Assembly (NCBI GenBank): GCA_947629795.1
Contig: CANRFC010000017.1
Span: 1 to 54,662 of the forward strand
Source of the DNA: an uncultured Oscillospiraceae bacterium
GTDB lineage: Bacteria; Bacillota; Clostridia; Oscillospirales; Oscillospiraceae
Length of the DNA: 54,662 nt
Direction: 5' to 3'
Under the pieces are notes generated by a model that was not told the DNA's origin, did not search any database, and worked only from the letters and a program-made list of their open reading frames with translations. How positions within the stretch are numbered: position 1 is the stretch's first letter; every line of letters starts with the position of its first letter. Shown here piece by piece: positions 25,692 to 34,519 of this stretch. The position numbers and the translations under genes were made by a program.

Positions 25692-27067
25692 TCCGGGAAT
25701 ACAAGACGATCCAGGAGGTCAACGGCCCCCTGATGGTGGTCAAGAAGGTCCAGGGCGTCACCTACGACGAGCTGGGCGAGATCGAGCTGCCCGACGGCAC
25801 CATCCGCCACTGCAAGGTGCTGGAGGTCAACGGAGACGACGCGGTGGTCCAGCTCTTCGAGGCCTCCGCCGGTATCAACCTCCGGGACTCCAAGGTCCGC
25901 TTCCTGGGCCATCCCCTGCAGCTGGGAGTCTCCGGCGAGATGCTGGGCCGGGTCTTCAACGGCATGGGCCGGCCCATCGACGGCGGGCCCGACATCCTCC
26001 CCGAGGAGTACCGGGACATCAACGGCCTGCCCATGAACCCCGCCGCCCGGGACTACCCCAACGAGTTCATCCAGACCGGCGTGTCGGCCATCGACGGCTT
26101 GAACACCCTGGTCCGGGGCCAGAAGCTGCCCATCTTCTCGGGCTCCGGCCTGCCCCACGCCGCCCTGGCCGCCCAGATCGCCCGCCAGGCCAAGGTGCTG
26201 GACGGGGCCTCCAACTTCGCCGTGGTCTTCGCCGCCATCGGCATCACCTTCGAGGAGTCCAACTACTTTGTGGAGGAGTTCAACCGCACCGGGGCCATCG
26301 ACCGCACGGTCCTGTTCACCAACCTGGCCAACGACCCCGCCGTGGAGCGCATCGCCACCCCCCGCATGGCCCTCACCGCCGCCGAGTACCTGGCCTTTGA
26401 GAAGGACATGCACGTGCTGGTCATCATGACCGACATAACCAACTATGCCGAGGCCCTCCGGGAGGTCTCCGCCGCCAAGAAGGAGGTCCCCGGCCGCCGG
26501 GGCTACCCCGGCTACCTCTACACCGACCTGGCCACCATGTACGAGCGGGCGGGCCGGCAGCTGGGGAAGAAGGGCTCCATCACCATGATCCCCATCCTCA
26601 CCATGCCCGAGGACGACAAGACCCACCCCATCCCCGACCTCACCGGCTATATCACCGAGGGGCAGATCATTCTCAGCCGGGAGCTCCACCGCAAGGGCAT
26701 CTATCCCCCCATCGATGTGCTCCCCTCCCTGTCCCGTCTGAAGGAGAAGGGCATCGGCCAGGGCAAGACCCGTGCCGACCACTCCGGCGTGATGAACCAG
26801 CTCTTCGCCGCCTACTCCACCGGCAAGGAGAACAAGGAGCTCATGTCCATCCTGGGCGAGGCCGCCCTGAGCCCCACCGACCTGCGCTACGCCCAGTTCG
26901 CCGACGAGTTCGAGCAGCGCTATGTCGCCCAGGGCCAGGACGAGGACCGCTCCATTATCCAGACCATGGACATCGGCTGGGACCTGCTCTCCATCCTCCC
27001 CAAGGCCGAGCTCAAGCGCATCAAGCCCGAATTCATCGAGCAATATCTGCCCAAGAAGGAGGGCTGA
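25688..27067 (+). CDS. V/A-type ATPase regulatory subunit B
   Basis: A 459-residue non-catalytic nucleotide-binding-fold subunit. It has the N-terminal [14 protein letters not shown] barrel, the B-type degenerate P-loop region [19 protein letters not shown] (about residues 151-169), [14 protein letters not shown] and the [16 protein letters not shown] segment. The length matches NtpB. It starts in the ATGA overlap with the A subunit and ends four bases before the subunit D ATG. Confidence 0.96.
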   Translation: MIREYKTIQEVNGPLMVVKKVQGVTYDELGEIELPDGTIRHCKVLEVNGDDAVVQLFEASAGINLRDSKVRFLGHPLQLGVSGEMLGRVFNGMGRPIDGGPDILPEEYRDINGLPMNPAARDYPNEFIQTGVSAIDGLNTLVRGQKLPIFSGSGLPHAALAAQIARQAKVLDGASNFAVVFAAIGITFEESNYFVEEFNRTGAIDRTVLFTNLANDPAVERIATPRMALTAAEYLAFEKDMHVLVIMTDITNYAEALREVSAAKKEVPGRRGYPGYLYTDLATMYERAGRQLGKKGSITMIPILTMPEDDKTHPIPDLTGYITEGQIILSRELHRKGIYPPIDVLPSLSRLKEKGIGQGKTRADHSGVMNQLFAAYSTGKENKELMSILGEAALSPTDLRYAQFADEFEQRYVAQGQDEDRSIIQTMDIGWDLLSILPKAELKRIKPEFIEQYLPKKEG

Positions 27068-27071
27068 GCCC

Positions 27072-27767
27072 ATGCCCGCCTTGAATGTGAACCCCACCCG
27101 CATGGAGCTCACCCGCCTGAAGACCCGTCTGCGCACCGCCACCCGGGGCCACAAGCTCCTCAAGGACAAGCGGGACGAGCTGATGAAGCAGTTCCTGGAC
27201 GTGGTGCGGGAGAACCGGGAGCTCCGGAAAAAGGTGGAGGAGGGCCTGGAGCGGGCCAACGCCGGCTTTGCCGCCGCCGGGGCGGTCATGTCCCCCCAGA
27301 TGCTGGAGCAGGCCCTCATGTATCCCAAGGCCTCTGTGAGCCTGGATATGACCTTCCAGAACATCATGTCGGTGGACGTGCCCGCCTACCACTTCCACAC
27401 CGCCGCCGGCGCCGTGGGGGCCCCCTACGGCTTCGCCCAGACCAGCGGCGAGCTGGATGACGCGGTGGACGCCCTCTCGGAGGTCTTCCAGGACATGCTG
27501 AAGCTGGCCCAGGTGGAAAAGACCTCCCAGCTCCTGGCCCAGGAGATCGAGAAGACCCGCCGCCGGGTCAACGCCCTGGAGTATGTGAAGATCCCCCAGA
27601 TGCAGGAGGCCATCAAGTATATCACCATGAAGCTGGACGAAAATGAGCGGGCCTCCACCATCCGGCTGATGAAGGTGAAGGACATGCTCCTCAAGGAGGC
27701 CATCGAGGACCGCAGAGCCGCCGACCAGGCCGCCGTGGAGACCTTTACTCCCCCTGCCGAGGCCTGA
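27072..27767 (+). CDS. V/A-type ATPase central shaft subunit D
   Basis: A 231-residue subunit forming the antiparallel coiled-coil shaft inside the A3B3 head. The N-terminal helix (NPTRMELTRLKTRLRTATRGHKLLKDKRDELM, about residues 6-38, quoted only as its family opening) and the C-terminal helix (about 150-205, RRRVNALEYVKIP) are the paired coil. The start at 27072 lies four bases after subunit B; the frame extends upstream only as a shadow in B. It is the last cistron before the terminator. Confidence 0.95.
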   Translation: MPALNVNPTRMELTRLKTRLRTATRGHKLLKDKRDELMKQFLDVVRENRELRKKVEEGLERANAGFAAAGAVMSPQMLEQALMYPKASVSLDMTFQNIMSVDVPAYHFHTAAGAVGAPYGFAQTSGELDDAVDALSEVFQDMLKLAQVEKTSQLLAQEIEKTRRRVNALEYVKIPQMQEAIKYITMKLDENERASTIRLMKVKDMLLKEAIEDRRAADQAAVETFTPPAEA

Positions 27768-27781
27768 TCTCCCTCAAAAAA

Positions 27782-27822
27782 GCAAAGGAAAAGGACGCCT
27801 TCCCGGCGTCCTTTCCTTTTGC
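27782..27822. terminator. Terminator of the ATPase operon, probably bidirectional
   Basis: A long stem (GCAAAGGAAAAGGACGCC against GGCGTCCTTTCCTTTTGC, minor bulging) with a TTCCC loop lies 14 bases after subunit D. Both flanks are A/T-rich, so it can also end the convergent minus-strand gene at 27827. Confidence 0.88.
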
Positions 27823-27826
27823 CCAC

Positions 27827-28510
27827 CTACCGCCGGGCCAGCAAAGCCCAGATTTGCCGGGCCTGGGCTTCGCACCGCCCGGCCAGAGCGGGCAGGAGCT
27901 CCCCCAGCAAGGGGTCCCCGGCCTCCGCTCCCGCCCGGCGCAGCTGACCGGCCAGGGAGCGCTCCTCCCGATAGCGCTCCCGCAGGGACTGGGCCAGGGG
28001 AACCCGCACAGGCACTGGGTTTGTGGGCTGCTTGAATTCCTTCCCGGTGAGAAGGAACAGGGCCGCTGAGAGCTCCCGGACCTGCCGTGCTTTCTCCCGC
28101 TCCAGAGCCCCCAGGGCGCCCAGGCCCCACCGCAGCTCCAGGGCCCGGTAGCTCTGACGCCCCTGCGCCATCCGCCGCAGCGCGTCTGCAATTCCTTGGG
28201 GCACAGGGCTTTTCGGGCTTTGGACGGCAGGCGCCAGGGCCGCAAGCTCGCCCATGGGAGGCACCTCCCGGTGTCTCTCCGTCTCTCCGGGATCCGGCGG
28301 GTCTGACCCGGCGATCCCTTGGGGCACAAGGGGCCCCAGGTCCTCGCGGGTTGGCGGCTGCGGCGCTTCAGACCCCGGTGGCGCCGGGTCCGGGGGATCC
28401 AGGGTAAAGGGGCAGTCGGGCCGGTCCTGGGGCATCACCCGCCGCCACACCCGCTCAAAGGCCGCCCGGTCCAGTTCCTCTCCCCAGGGGGGGAGCCGTG
28501 TCTCGTCCAT
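27827..28510 (-). CDS. Hypothetical protein, proline-rich N-terminus and helical C-terminus
   Basis: A 227-residue protein I cannot assign. Residues 1-100 are Pro/Glu-rich and contain two related LVPQGIA/PVPQGIAD units (about 61-67 and 103-109). Residues 110-227 are strongly helical with regular Arg/Glu/Ala spacing (YRALELRWGLGALGALEREKA), loosely like a ferritin-type helical bundle, but no metal ligand pattern is convincing. There is no signal peptide or membrane segment. A GGAGGTGCGCAA site precedes the ATG. It converges on the ATPase operon. Codon usage is like that of its GC-rich neighbours. Confidence 0.7.
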   Translation of the reverse strand: MDETRLPPWGEELDRAAFERVWRRVMPQDRPDCPFTLDPPDPAPPGSEAPQPPTREDLGPLVPQGIAGSDPPDPGETERHREVPPMGELAALAPAVQSPKSPVPQGIADALRRMAQGRQSYRALELRWGLGALGALEREKARQVRELSAALFLLTGKEFKQPTNPVPVRVPLAQSLRERYREERSLAGQLRRAGAEAGDPLLGELLPALAGRCEAQARQIWALLARR

Positions 28511-28586
28511 TTGCGCACCTCCAGTTTCGTTTTCTCCTCCATCCTATGCGCCGACTGGAAAAAGGCTTCAAATGGGCAAAAAAGGG

Positions 28587-28615
28587 TTGACAAGCCCGTA
28601 AGTTTTGGGTATAAT
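28587..28615 (+). promoter_or_regulatory. Perfect consensus promoter of the tRNA pair
   Basis: TTGACA (28587-28592), a 17-bp spacer and TATAAT (28610-28615) stand 13 bp before the first tRNA. This matches the full sigma-A consensus, as expected for stable RNA. Confidence 0.95.
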
Positions 28616-28628
28616 AACACCTGCGTTT

Positions 28629-28705
28629 GGACGATTAGCTCAGCTGGTATGAGCATCCGCTTGACGTGCGGGAGGTCACAGGTTCGAGTCCTGTATCGTC
28701 CACCA
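28629..28705 (+). tRNA. tRNA-Val (anticodon GAC)
   Basis: All four arms fold. The acceptor GGACGAT pairs perfectly with ATCGTCC. The anticodon stem encloses TTGACGT (anticodon GAC, valine), and the T-arm is ACAGG-TTCGAGT-CCTGT. The discriminator A and an encoded CCA end at 28705. Confidence 0.97.
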
Positions 28706-28732
28706 AAGCCTGGGCCGGCGTCCAGGCAATAT

Positions 28733-28808
28733 GCGGCTTTAGCTCATCTGGTAGAGCGCCACCTTGCCAAGGTGGAGGTAGCGAGTTCGAGCCTCGTAAG
28801 CCGCTCCA
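28733..28808 (+). tRNA. tRNA-Gly (anticodon GCC)
   Basis: The acceptor GCGGCTT pairs with AAGCCGC. The anticodon stem CCACC/GGTGG encloses TTGCCAA (anticodon GCC, glycine), and the T-loop is TTCGAGC. The discriminator T and CCA are encoded. It shares the promoter with tRNA-Val, 27 bp upstream. Confidence 0.97.
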
Positions 28809-28811
28809 AAG

Positions 28812-28846
28812 AAACCGGAGGATCCCAAAGGATCCCCCGGTTTTTC
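28812..28846 (+). terminator. Terminator of the tRNA pair
   Basis: AAACCGGAGGATCC pairs with GGATCCCCCGGTTT (one mismatch) and runs into TTTTTCTT, just after the tRNA-Gly CCA. The stretch to 28937 holds nothing else I can see. Base composition drops from here on. Confidence 0.9.
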
Positions 28847-28937
28847 TTGTTATTTTTATTTGTCGGTCGGCGCTGCCCTTTGCATGGGGGATACGCCGTG
28901 CCAGATGCTGCCGTTGGGGCGGCTGGATCTCCGTTGT

Positions 28938-29801
28938 TCAGAGACCAAAGAACCTGGCGGCGTTGTTCCCCAGGACGTCGTCGATGACTTCCTCCCGGAT
29001 GACCGAGCGATGGAGGGCAATGGCGTCCTTCATCGCAGTCACGGGGTACGCCGAGCCGAACAATACCTTTTCGGGGATCCAATAGTTGGCCGCCGCGGCA
29101 TAATCCCGGCTCCCCGGCACATTCATCAGGTAGAGGTCCGGCGAGATATAGACATTGGGGCATTTGAACGCCACATGGGAGATCTCCGTCACCCACGGCC
29201 AAGCGGCATGGCCCACCGCGATCTTCAGGTCAGGGAAGTCGCCGGCGACGTTTTCGATGTACTCCGGCTTGAGATAGCGATGGCTCGGAGCAGTAAAGCC
29301 GCCGCAGGAAAGCAGGAGCGGCACATGCTCCTTCTGGCAGTGAGCATAGATGGGATAGATGGATCTGTCATCCGGAACGGTCGGGTTGAAGCGGAAGCCG
29401 GGCTCCACGATCACAGCCTTGCAGGGGCCGTGGAGCACATATTTTTCGATCATATCGATGGATGCATCCGCATTGAGGAGGTCCATTCCCACCACACCGA
29501 TGATACGGTCTCCATAGCGCTCATGGAGCCGGATCAAGTCGTCGTTATCCATGTGCAGATCCCGGCTGCTCCCGGTGGCCAGCCCCCCGGGGGAAAAGCG
29601 GATCGGGACGACTGCCTTATCCACCCCTGCCTCATCCATTTCCTTCAGGAACAGGCCCATGTCCTTTTGAAGGGCAGAGGGAGGAACTGTCATTCCAAAG
29701 CGCTTGCTGAAGCCGGTCACATTTTCCGCAATGAACAGATCGCACAGCTGCGGGTCCAGAAAGCCGCCGAAGGGCGGGCGGCAGCGAAAGTCGATGATCA
29801 T
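28938..29801 (-). CDS. Amidohydrolase-2-fold protein lacking the usual metal ligands
   Basis: A 287-residue TIM-barrel-type protein resembling the Amidohydrolase_2 / decarboxylase superfamily. The order of motifs fits: first strand MIIDFRCRPP, central helix-strand units, IAVGHAAWPWVTE (the His-containing strand) and VLFGSAYPV near the end. However, the first-strand HxH metal pair is replaced by Arg-Cys-Arg and the final-strand Asp (normally GSD) is Ala, so a classical metal-dependent hydrolase is doubtful. The start at 29801 follows AAGAGGA; the frame runs further upstream into the regulator gene. It is the last gene of the minus-strand operon, 47 bp after the Crp/Fnr-like gene. Its substrate is unknown. 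Confidence 0.78.
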   Translation of the reverse strand: MIIDFRCRPPFGGFLDPQLCDLFIAENVTGFSKRFGMTVPPSALQKDMGLFLKEMDEAGVDKAVVPIRFSPGGLATGSSRDLHMDNDDLIRLHERYGDRIIGVVGMDLLNADASIDMIEKYVLHGPCKAVIVEPGFRFNPTVPDDRSIYPIYAHCQKEHVPLLLSCGGFTAPSHRYLKPEYIENVAGDFPDLKIAVGHAAWPWVTEISHVAFKCPNVYISPDLYLMNVPGSRDYAAAANYWIPEKVLFGSAYPVTAMKDAIALHRSVIREEVIDDVLGNNAARFFGL

Positions 29802-29848
29802 GATCCATTCCTCTTTTCTGTGTCTGCGGTCATAACAGACACCGTCTT

Positions 29849-30520
29849 TTATTTGCAATACTCGGATGTGTGTGCCTTCAGGCTGTCGGCATCCATGACG
29901 TAGAGTTTTCCTCTGGAGGTAGCCACGATCCCCTCCTCCCGCAATTCGGCGAGACATCTTGCGACACTGACACGTGATGCGCCCACGATGGAGGCAATAT
30001 CCTTTTGCTCCAGATTCACACACCGCTTTTTGTTGGGCAGGTAATAGAGATAGGTATAGAGCAGATTGCAGACCCGTGTGCGAACCGTTTCATAGGCGGA
30101 CGTCGTGGCGTTGAACAGCAGCAGATTGGACCAGCGGCAATAGTGATCGATGCACTCGCAGGCGATCTCGGGGTGCTCCATCATGATCTGGCGAAAGACC
30201 TCCGTGGAAAAGGAGAGCGTGACCACCTCGCTCATCGCCTTTTGCAGGATGGAGTGCTCCAGATAAAAGTCCTGCTCGCTGCAGATCAGGGGAAATATCC
30301 CGCCCTGCCCCCAGAAGGCAAATATTTTATCCTCCCCGCTGTCATGGACGACGGAGACCTGCGTCAGGCCGGAAACGATATAGTACACCTTTTTGATCGT
30401 GGAGCCCGGATCCCCGAGATACGTCTGGCTGTGAAAATGCTCCACAATATGCGGATAAGAGCGCAAAACTTCCTCAAATTCCGAAAACTCATCGATAAAA
30501 AAGTATCTGGTCAACATCAT
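29849..30520 (-). CDS. Crp/Fnr family transcriptional regulator
   Basis: A 223-residue regulator with an N-terminal cyclic-nucleotide-binding-type beta roll (about residues 20-115, with VYYIVSGLTQVSVVHDSGE) and a dimer helix. A C-terminal winged helix follows, with recognition part DIASIVGASRVSVARCLAELREEGIV. The effector pocket lacks the cAMP phosphate-binding RSE-type motif, and there is no FNR-type N-terminal cysteine cluster. It may therefore sense a small organic ligand, as CprK does. The start at 30520 (ATGATG) has an AGGAG site; a TTG nine codons upstream has none. A palindrome in the operon's promoter region is a plausible binding site. Confidence 0.88.
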   Translation of the reverse strand: MMLTRYFFIDEFSEFEEVLRSYPHIVEHFHSQTYLGDPGSTIKKVYYIVSGLTQVSVVHDSGEDKIFAFWGQGGIFPLICSEQDFYLEHSILQKAMSEVVTLSFSTEVFRQIMMEHPEIACECIDHYCRWSNLLLFNATTSAYETVRTRVCNLLYTYLYYLPNKKRCVNLEQKDIASIVGASRVSVARCLAELREEGIVATSRGKLYVMDADSLKAHTSEYCK

Positions 30521-30609
30521 AGTGCGCCGGACTCCTCTCTGGAGCAATGTAATCTGGAAATAGTTGGGTCATATCCAAGGGCAGGAGGGCCTTTGGGACT
30601 ATTATTATA

Positions 30610-31590
30610 TCATACCTCCCCCACCCTGTGGCAGGCGACCCAATGCGCTCCGTCAACTTTTTTCAGTTCCGGGCTGACCGTCCTGCATTCCTCTGTGGCA
30701 TAGGGGCAGCGGGTGTGAAAATGGCAGCCGCTGGGCGGGTCCACCGGGTTGGGGATCTCCCCCTGCAGGAAGACCCGTTCATTCCGCACGTGGATATCCG
30801 GGATCGGGATCGCGGACATCAGCGCCCGGGTGTACGGGTGAAGAGGCCGGTCGAACAGGTCCTTTTTTGAGGCCCGCTCTACGATCTTTCCCAGGTACAT
30901 CACCGCAATGGTCTCGCACAGGTATTTGACCACGCTCAGATCGTGGGAGATGAACAGATAGGACACCCCTGTTTTCCGCTGCATCTGTTTCATAAGGTTG
31001 AGTACCTGGGAGCGGACAGAGACATCCAGCGCGGAAACCGGCTCGTCACACACGACGAACTTCGGGTCGGTCACCATCGCCCGGGCGATGACGACACGCT
31101 GACGCTGCCCGCCGGACAGCTCATGGGGATATTTGTAGAGCTGCTGTTCCGACATTCCCACCTCGTTCAGGATGTCCCGCACCCGCTCCATCTTTTCCCC
31201 CTCGCTCATCCCGCCCTGGATGTCCAGCGGCGCTTTGACTGAGGCACAGATGTTCATGCGGGGATTCAGGGAGGCATAGGGGTCCTGGAAGATCATCTGC
31301 ATCTCCTTGCGCAGCGGACGCATCTGTTTGAGACTGTATCCTTCGATATGTACGCCGTTAAAAACGACGCTGCCCTCGGTGACCGAGTGGAGCCGGAGGA
31401 CGGTCCTTCCCAGTGTGGATTTCCCGCAGCCGCTCTCGCCCACCAGGCCGTAGATCTCGCCCACGTGGATCTGAAGGTCCACGCCGTCTACGGCTTTCAG
31501 AGTCTTTCTGTTGCTTGCCATCAGGTTGTTGCCGATGGGGAAGTGCTTCTTTACACCCTGAATATCCAGCAAAATATCACCGTGCTCCAT
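30610..31590 (-). CDS. Peptide/oligopeptide ABC importer ATPase (OppF/DppF-like)
   Basis: A 326-residue ABC ATPase energising the importer. Walker A is [15 protein letters not shown], the signature LSGGQRQRV and Walker B FVVCDEPVSALDVS. The C-terminal oligopeptide-transporter extension includes the cysteine-containing GCHFHTRCPYATEEC segment. The ATG at 31590 is chosen because GGAGG stands nine bases upstream; it overlaps the end of the OppD-like gene by 14 bases. It pairs with the preceding ATPase, giving the usual two-ATPase Opp/Dpp arrangement. Confidence 0.93.
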   Translation of the reverse strand: MEHGDILLDIQGVKKHFPIGNNLMASNRKTLKAVDGVDLQIHVGEIYGLVGESGCGKSTLGRTVLRLHSVTEGSVVFNGVHIEGYSLKQMRPLRKEMQMIFQDPYASLNPRMNICASVKAPLDIQGGMSEGEKMERVRDILNEVGMSEQQLYKYPHELSGGQRQRVVIARAMVTDPKFVVCDEPVSALDVSVRSQVLNLMKQMQRKTGVSYLFISHDLSVVKYLCETIAVMYLGKIVERASKKDLFDRPLHPYTRALMSAIPIPDIHVRNERVFLQGEIPNPVDPPSGCHFHTRCPYATEECRTVSPELKKVDGAHWVACHRVGEV

Positions 31591-32578
31591 GTGTCTCAAC
31601 CTCCAATTCACCCAAACGGCAGCAGCGAACGGAATGGTGTTCCGCGATGCCGGTCAGCTGCGGGGCCTGCGCTGCACACACATCCTGCGCATAGGGACAC
31701 CGGTTGGCAAACCGGCAGCCCATCCCGAATTCATTGAGCGCGGGGACCACCCCCTCGATGGTGAACAGCTCCTCACTGTCGTCCGCATCCAGACGGGGGA
31801 TCGATTTCAGCAGGCCCTTGGTGTACGGATGCGTCGGATGGTCAAAGACATCTTCCGCCGTTCCGTATTCTACGATCTCGCCCGCATACATGACCATGAC
31901 CTGGTCTGCCATTTCCGCTACAACGCCCATATCGTGAGTGATGAGCAGGATGGCCGTGTTCAGTTTCGTTTTCAGCTGGCGCATCTCGTGCAGGATCTGT
32001 GCCTGGATGGTCACATCCAAAGCGGTAGTGGGTTCATCTGCAATCAGCAGATCCGGGTCACAGGAGAGCGCCATGGCGATCATGACCCTTTGGCGCATAC
32101 CGCCGGAGAGCTGATGCGGATATTCCTCCATCCGCTGCCTGGGAAGGGGGATGCCCACCAATTCCAGCATATCCACGGACTTCTCATAGGCTTCTGCCTT
32201 GGATATCTTGCTGTGGACCCGGTACATTTCGACCAATTGTTTTCCGATGGTATGGACAGGATTCAGCGCAGTCATGGGGTCCTGAAAGATCATGGATATT
32301 TGATTTCCCCGGACCTGCCGGATCTCCTTTTCGCTCATTTTGAGGATATCCCTGCCGCCCAGCAGGATCTCGCCTTTGGAAATGACGCTGTTCTCCTTGG
32401 GAAGCAGGCGCATGATGGAAGTGGCGGTCACGCTCTTTCCGCACCCGCTTTCTCCCACGATGGCCAGTACGCTTCCCCGCTCAATGGTAAAGTCAATGTC
32501 GTGGACCGCGGTAAAGCGATGCTTCTCCATCAGAAAATCGACCTGCAGGTCTTTGACCTGAAGCAATGTGTCACTCAC
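31577..32578 (-). CDS. Peptide/oligopeptide ABC importer ATPase (OppD/DppD-like)
   Basis: A 333-residue ABC ATPase with Walker [15 protein letters not shown], signature LSGGMRQRV, Walker [15 protein letters not shown] and the H-loop [13 protein letters not shown]. The C-terminal extension carries the clustered cysteines [15 protein letters not shown], found in this family and reported to bind Fe-S in some OppD proteins. It lies 12 bp after the permease gene. Confidence 0.94.
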   Translation of the reverse strand: MSDTLLQVKDLQVDFLMEKHRFTAVHDIDFTIERGSVLAIVGESGCGKSVTATSIMRLLPKENSVISKGEILLGGRDILKMSEKEIRQVRGNQISMIFQDPMTALNPVHTIGKQLVEMYRVHSKISKAEAYEKSVDMLELVGIPLPRQRMEEYPHQLSGGMRQRVMIAMALSCDPDLLIADEPTTALDVTIQAQILHEMRQLKTKLNTAILLITHDMGVVAEMADQVMVMYAGEIVEYGTAEDVFDHPTHPYTKGLLKSIPRLDADDSEELFTIEGVVPALNEFGMGCRFANRCPYAQDVCAAQAPQLTGIAEHHSVRCCRLGELEVETHGAR

Positions 32579-32590
32579 TCTACTCCCTCC

Positions 32591-33451
32591 CTACCGTCTC
32601 ATTTTGGGATCGAAGGCGTCCCGGATCCCCTCGCCCACCAGGTTGATGGACACCACTGTGACCAGCAGGACCAGGGCGGCCGGGACCCACATCCAGGGCT
32701 TGCTGGTCAGCACGTCCAGTTTCTGCGCCGCGTAGATGATGTTGCCCCAGGACGCCTGGGGCGCTTTGATGCCGGCGCCCAGGAAGCTCAGAGAGGACTC
32801 GGAGATGATGGCGTTGGAAATACTGAACGCCAGCGAGACCCACAGGGGGGAGATGGCGTTGGGCAGGATGTATTTCGCAATGATCTTTGGGCTGCTTGTG
32901 CCAATGGCAATGGCGGCCTCCACGTATTCCTTGCTCCGGGCTGCCATGACGCTGCCGTAGAGCAGCTTACAGTGTCTGGTCCAGCCCATTATCCCGATCG
33001 CAAAGATGACAGTACCTGCTGAGGGCTCCAGGACCGTGATCAGGACCAAAGTCAGGATCATGGAGGGAAAGGCCATGAACATCTCACAGATCCGCATGAT
33101 GATGGCTCCCACCTTGCCCTGGTAATACCCGGCGATCACGCCCAGGGGCACGCCGATGGAAACGCTCATCAGCGTGGCGCAGACGCCCACGAACATGGAC
33201 ACCCGTCCTCCGTATAGGATGCGGGCAAACAGATCCCGGCCGATCTCGTCCGTGCCCAGGATATGGGCCGCCGACGGCCCCTTCGCCATAGCAAGGTAAT
33301 CGCTGGTGTTGGGGTCCAAATCCAAAACGGCCGGAAGGATCAGGATGCACAGCACCTCCAGGAGGAAGATGATCAGAGCTGCCAATGCTGCCTTGTGGTG
33401 GACGAATTTTTTCAAAAAGGCCAAAAAGCCGTTCTTGTTTTTCACTTCCAT
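32591..33451 (-). CDS. Peptide ABC importer permease (OppC/DppC-like)
   Basis: A 286-residue inner-membrane permease with an N-terminal cytoplasmic/TM segment typical of DppC/OppC and six transmembrane helices in total. The loop motif HILGTDEIGRDLFARILYGGRVS and the EAA-type coupling loop EAAIAIGTSSPKIIAKYILPN contact the ATPases. It overlaps none of its neighbours but is spaced by only 4 bp from the other permease gene. Confidence 0.93.
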   Translation of the reverse strand: MEVKNKNGFLAFLKKFVHHKAALAALIIFLLEVLCILILPAVLDLDPNTSDYLAMAKGPSAAHILGTDEIGRDLFARILYGGRVSMFVGVCATLMSVSIGVPLGVIAGYYQGKVGAIIMRICEMFMAFPSMILTLVLITVLEPSAGTVIFAIGIMGWTRHCKLLYGSVMAARSKEYVEAAIAIGTSSPKIIAKYILPNAISPLWVSLAFSISNAIISESSLSFLGAGIKAPQASWGNIIYAAQKLDVLTSKPWMWVPAALVLLVTVVSINLVGEGIRDAFDPKMRR

Positions 33452-33455
33452 CGGC

Positions 33456-34415
33456 TCAGTTCTCCTTTGACAGTCTGGGATCGATCAGCAGATAGATGAA
33501 ATCCATCGCGATATTTGTCAGAAGCACAACGACGCAGATGACCACCGCTGCGGCCATGATCACGTTGTAATCCCGGTCGTTGATGCTGCTGATGATCAGG
33601 CTTCCCATGCCGGGCCAGCTGAAGATCTGCTCAATGACCACAGAGCCGCCCACCAGAAAGGGAACGGAAAGGCTGATGGTGGTCACGATGGGGATCAGCG
33701 CATTCCGGAGCGCGTGTCCCACCAGGACCGCACGCTCGGCAAGCCCCTTGGACCGCGCAGTCTTGATATAATCCTCGTTCATGACCTCCAGGACTGCACT
33801 GCGGGTCTGCTTCAGAAGACTTCCGACCAACTGAAGGCCGGCGATCAGGACCGGGAGCACCAGATGGTGGATCAGGTCCCCCAGCGTATGGGCCTGGTTC
33901 GCTGAGTACATTCCCTGTGTCGGGAACCATCCCAACCGGACCGCGAAGATGTAAATGGCAAACAGGCACAGGATGAAGCCGGGCATTGATGAGCTGACGA
34001 ACGCCAGGGCCGAGGAGAGGTTGTCCCATATGGAATAGGGCTTATAGGCGGACATTACGCCCAGGGGAACACTGATACAGACGGCCAGGATCATGGCGGT
34101 AAACGTCAGCAGCAGGGTAGGGCCGATCCGCTGGCGGATCATATCAGCTACCGGCACATTATATTTCGAAGACATTCCCATATCTCCGTGCACAAAAGCG
34201 GTCAGCCAGTTCCAATAGCGGACCGGGATCGGCTGGTCCAGGCCCATCTCGTGCAGCAGCGCATCATACGTTTCCTGAGACATGGATATCTCGTCGGACA
34301 GGATCACGTCAAGCGCATTGCCCTTGACCATGTTTGAGAGCGAAAACACGAAAAACGTCAGTGCAAACAGGATCACGACCGCAAACAGAAGTTTGCCGAT
34401 CATTTTCTTCACCAT
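33456..34415 (-). CDS. Peptide ABC importer permease (OppB/DppB-like)
   Basis: A 319-residue permease with six transmembrane helices. It has the DppB-type opening (KMIGKLLFAVVILFALTFFVF), the MGLDQPIPVRYWNWL periplasmic segment and the coupling loop NEDYIKTARSKGLAERAVLVGHALRNA with its EAA-like AR-KGL core. The preceding 104-bp gap to the binding-protein gene holds a strong stem-loop. Confidence 0.93.
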   Translation of the reverse strand: MVKKMIGKLLFAVVILFALTFFVFSLSNMVKGNALDVILSDEISMSQETYDALLHEMGLDQPIPVRYWNWLTAFVHGDMGMSSKYNVPVADMIRQRIGPTLLLTFTAMILAVCISVPLGVMSAYKPYSIWDNLSSALAFVSSSMPGFILCLFAIYIFAVRLGWFPTQGMYSANQAHTLGDLIHHLVLPVLIAGLQLVGSLLKQTRSAVLEVMNEDYIKTARSKGLAERAVLVGHALRNALIPIVTTISLSVPFLVGGSVVIEQIFSWPGMGSLIISSINDRDYNVIMAAAVVICVVVLLTNIAMDFIYLLIDPRLSKEN

Positions 34416-34433
34416 TTCAGTTCCCCCTTTTTA

Positions 34434-34483
34434 ATAAAACGGAAGTTCAAGCCGCCGAAGGCGGCTTGAAACCTCCGTTTTAT
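34434..34483 (-). other. Long intercistronic stem-loop between SBP and permease genes
   Basis: A perfect 11-bp stem (34446-34456 with 34460-34470) with a GAA loop sits inside an outer ATAAAACGGA/TCCGTTTTAT stem. On the minus strand it follows the binding-protein gene and is succeeded by a short T-containing run. Such structures often stabilise the upstream SBP message or partially terminate it, giving more SBP than permease. Confidence 0.85.
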
Positions 34484-34519
34484 CCGGCTATTACGATTGT
34501 GAAGGCCTTATGCCGTAAA

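Noticed and set aside
28629-28808. tRNA genes as an ICE attachment site
   Set aside because: Both tRNAs are intact. I found no repeated copy of a tRNA 3' end further right and no integrase nearby.
31589-33022. Plus-strand frame opposite the importer ATPase and permease
   Set aside because: It is a shadow frame over two genes with clear ABC motifs on the minus strand.
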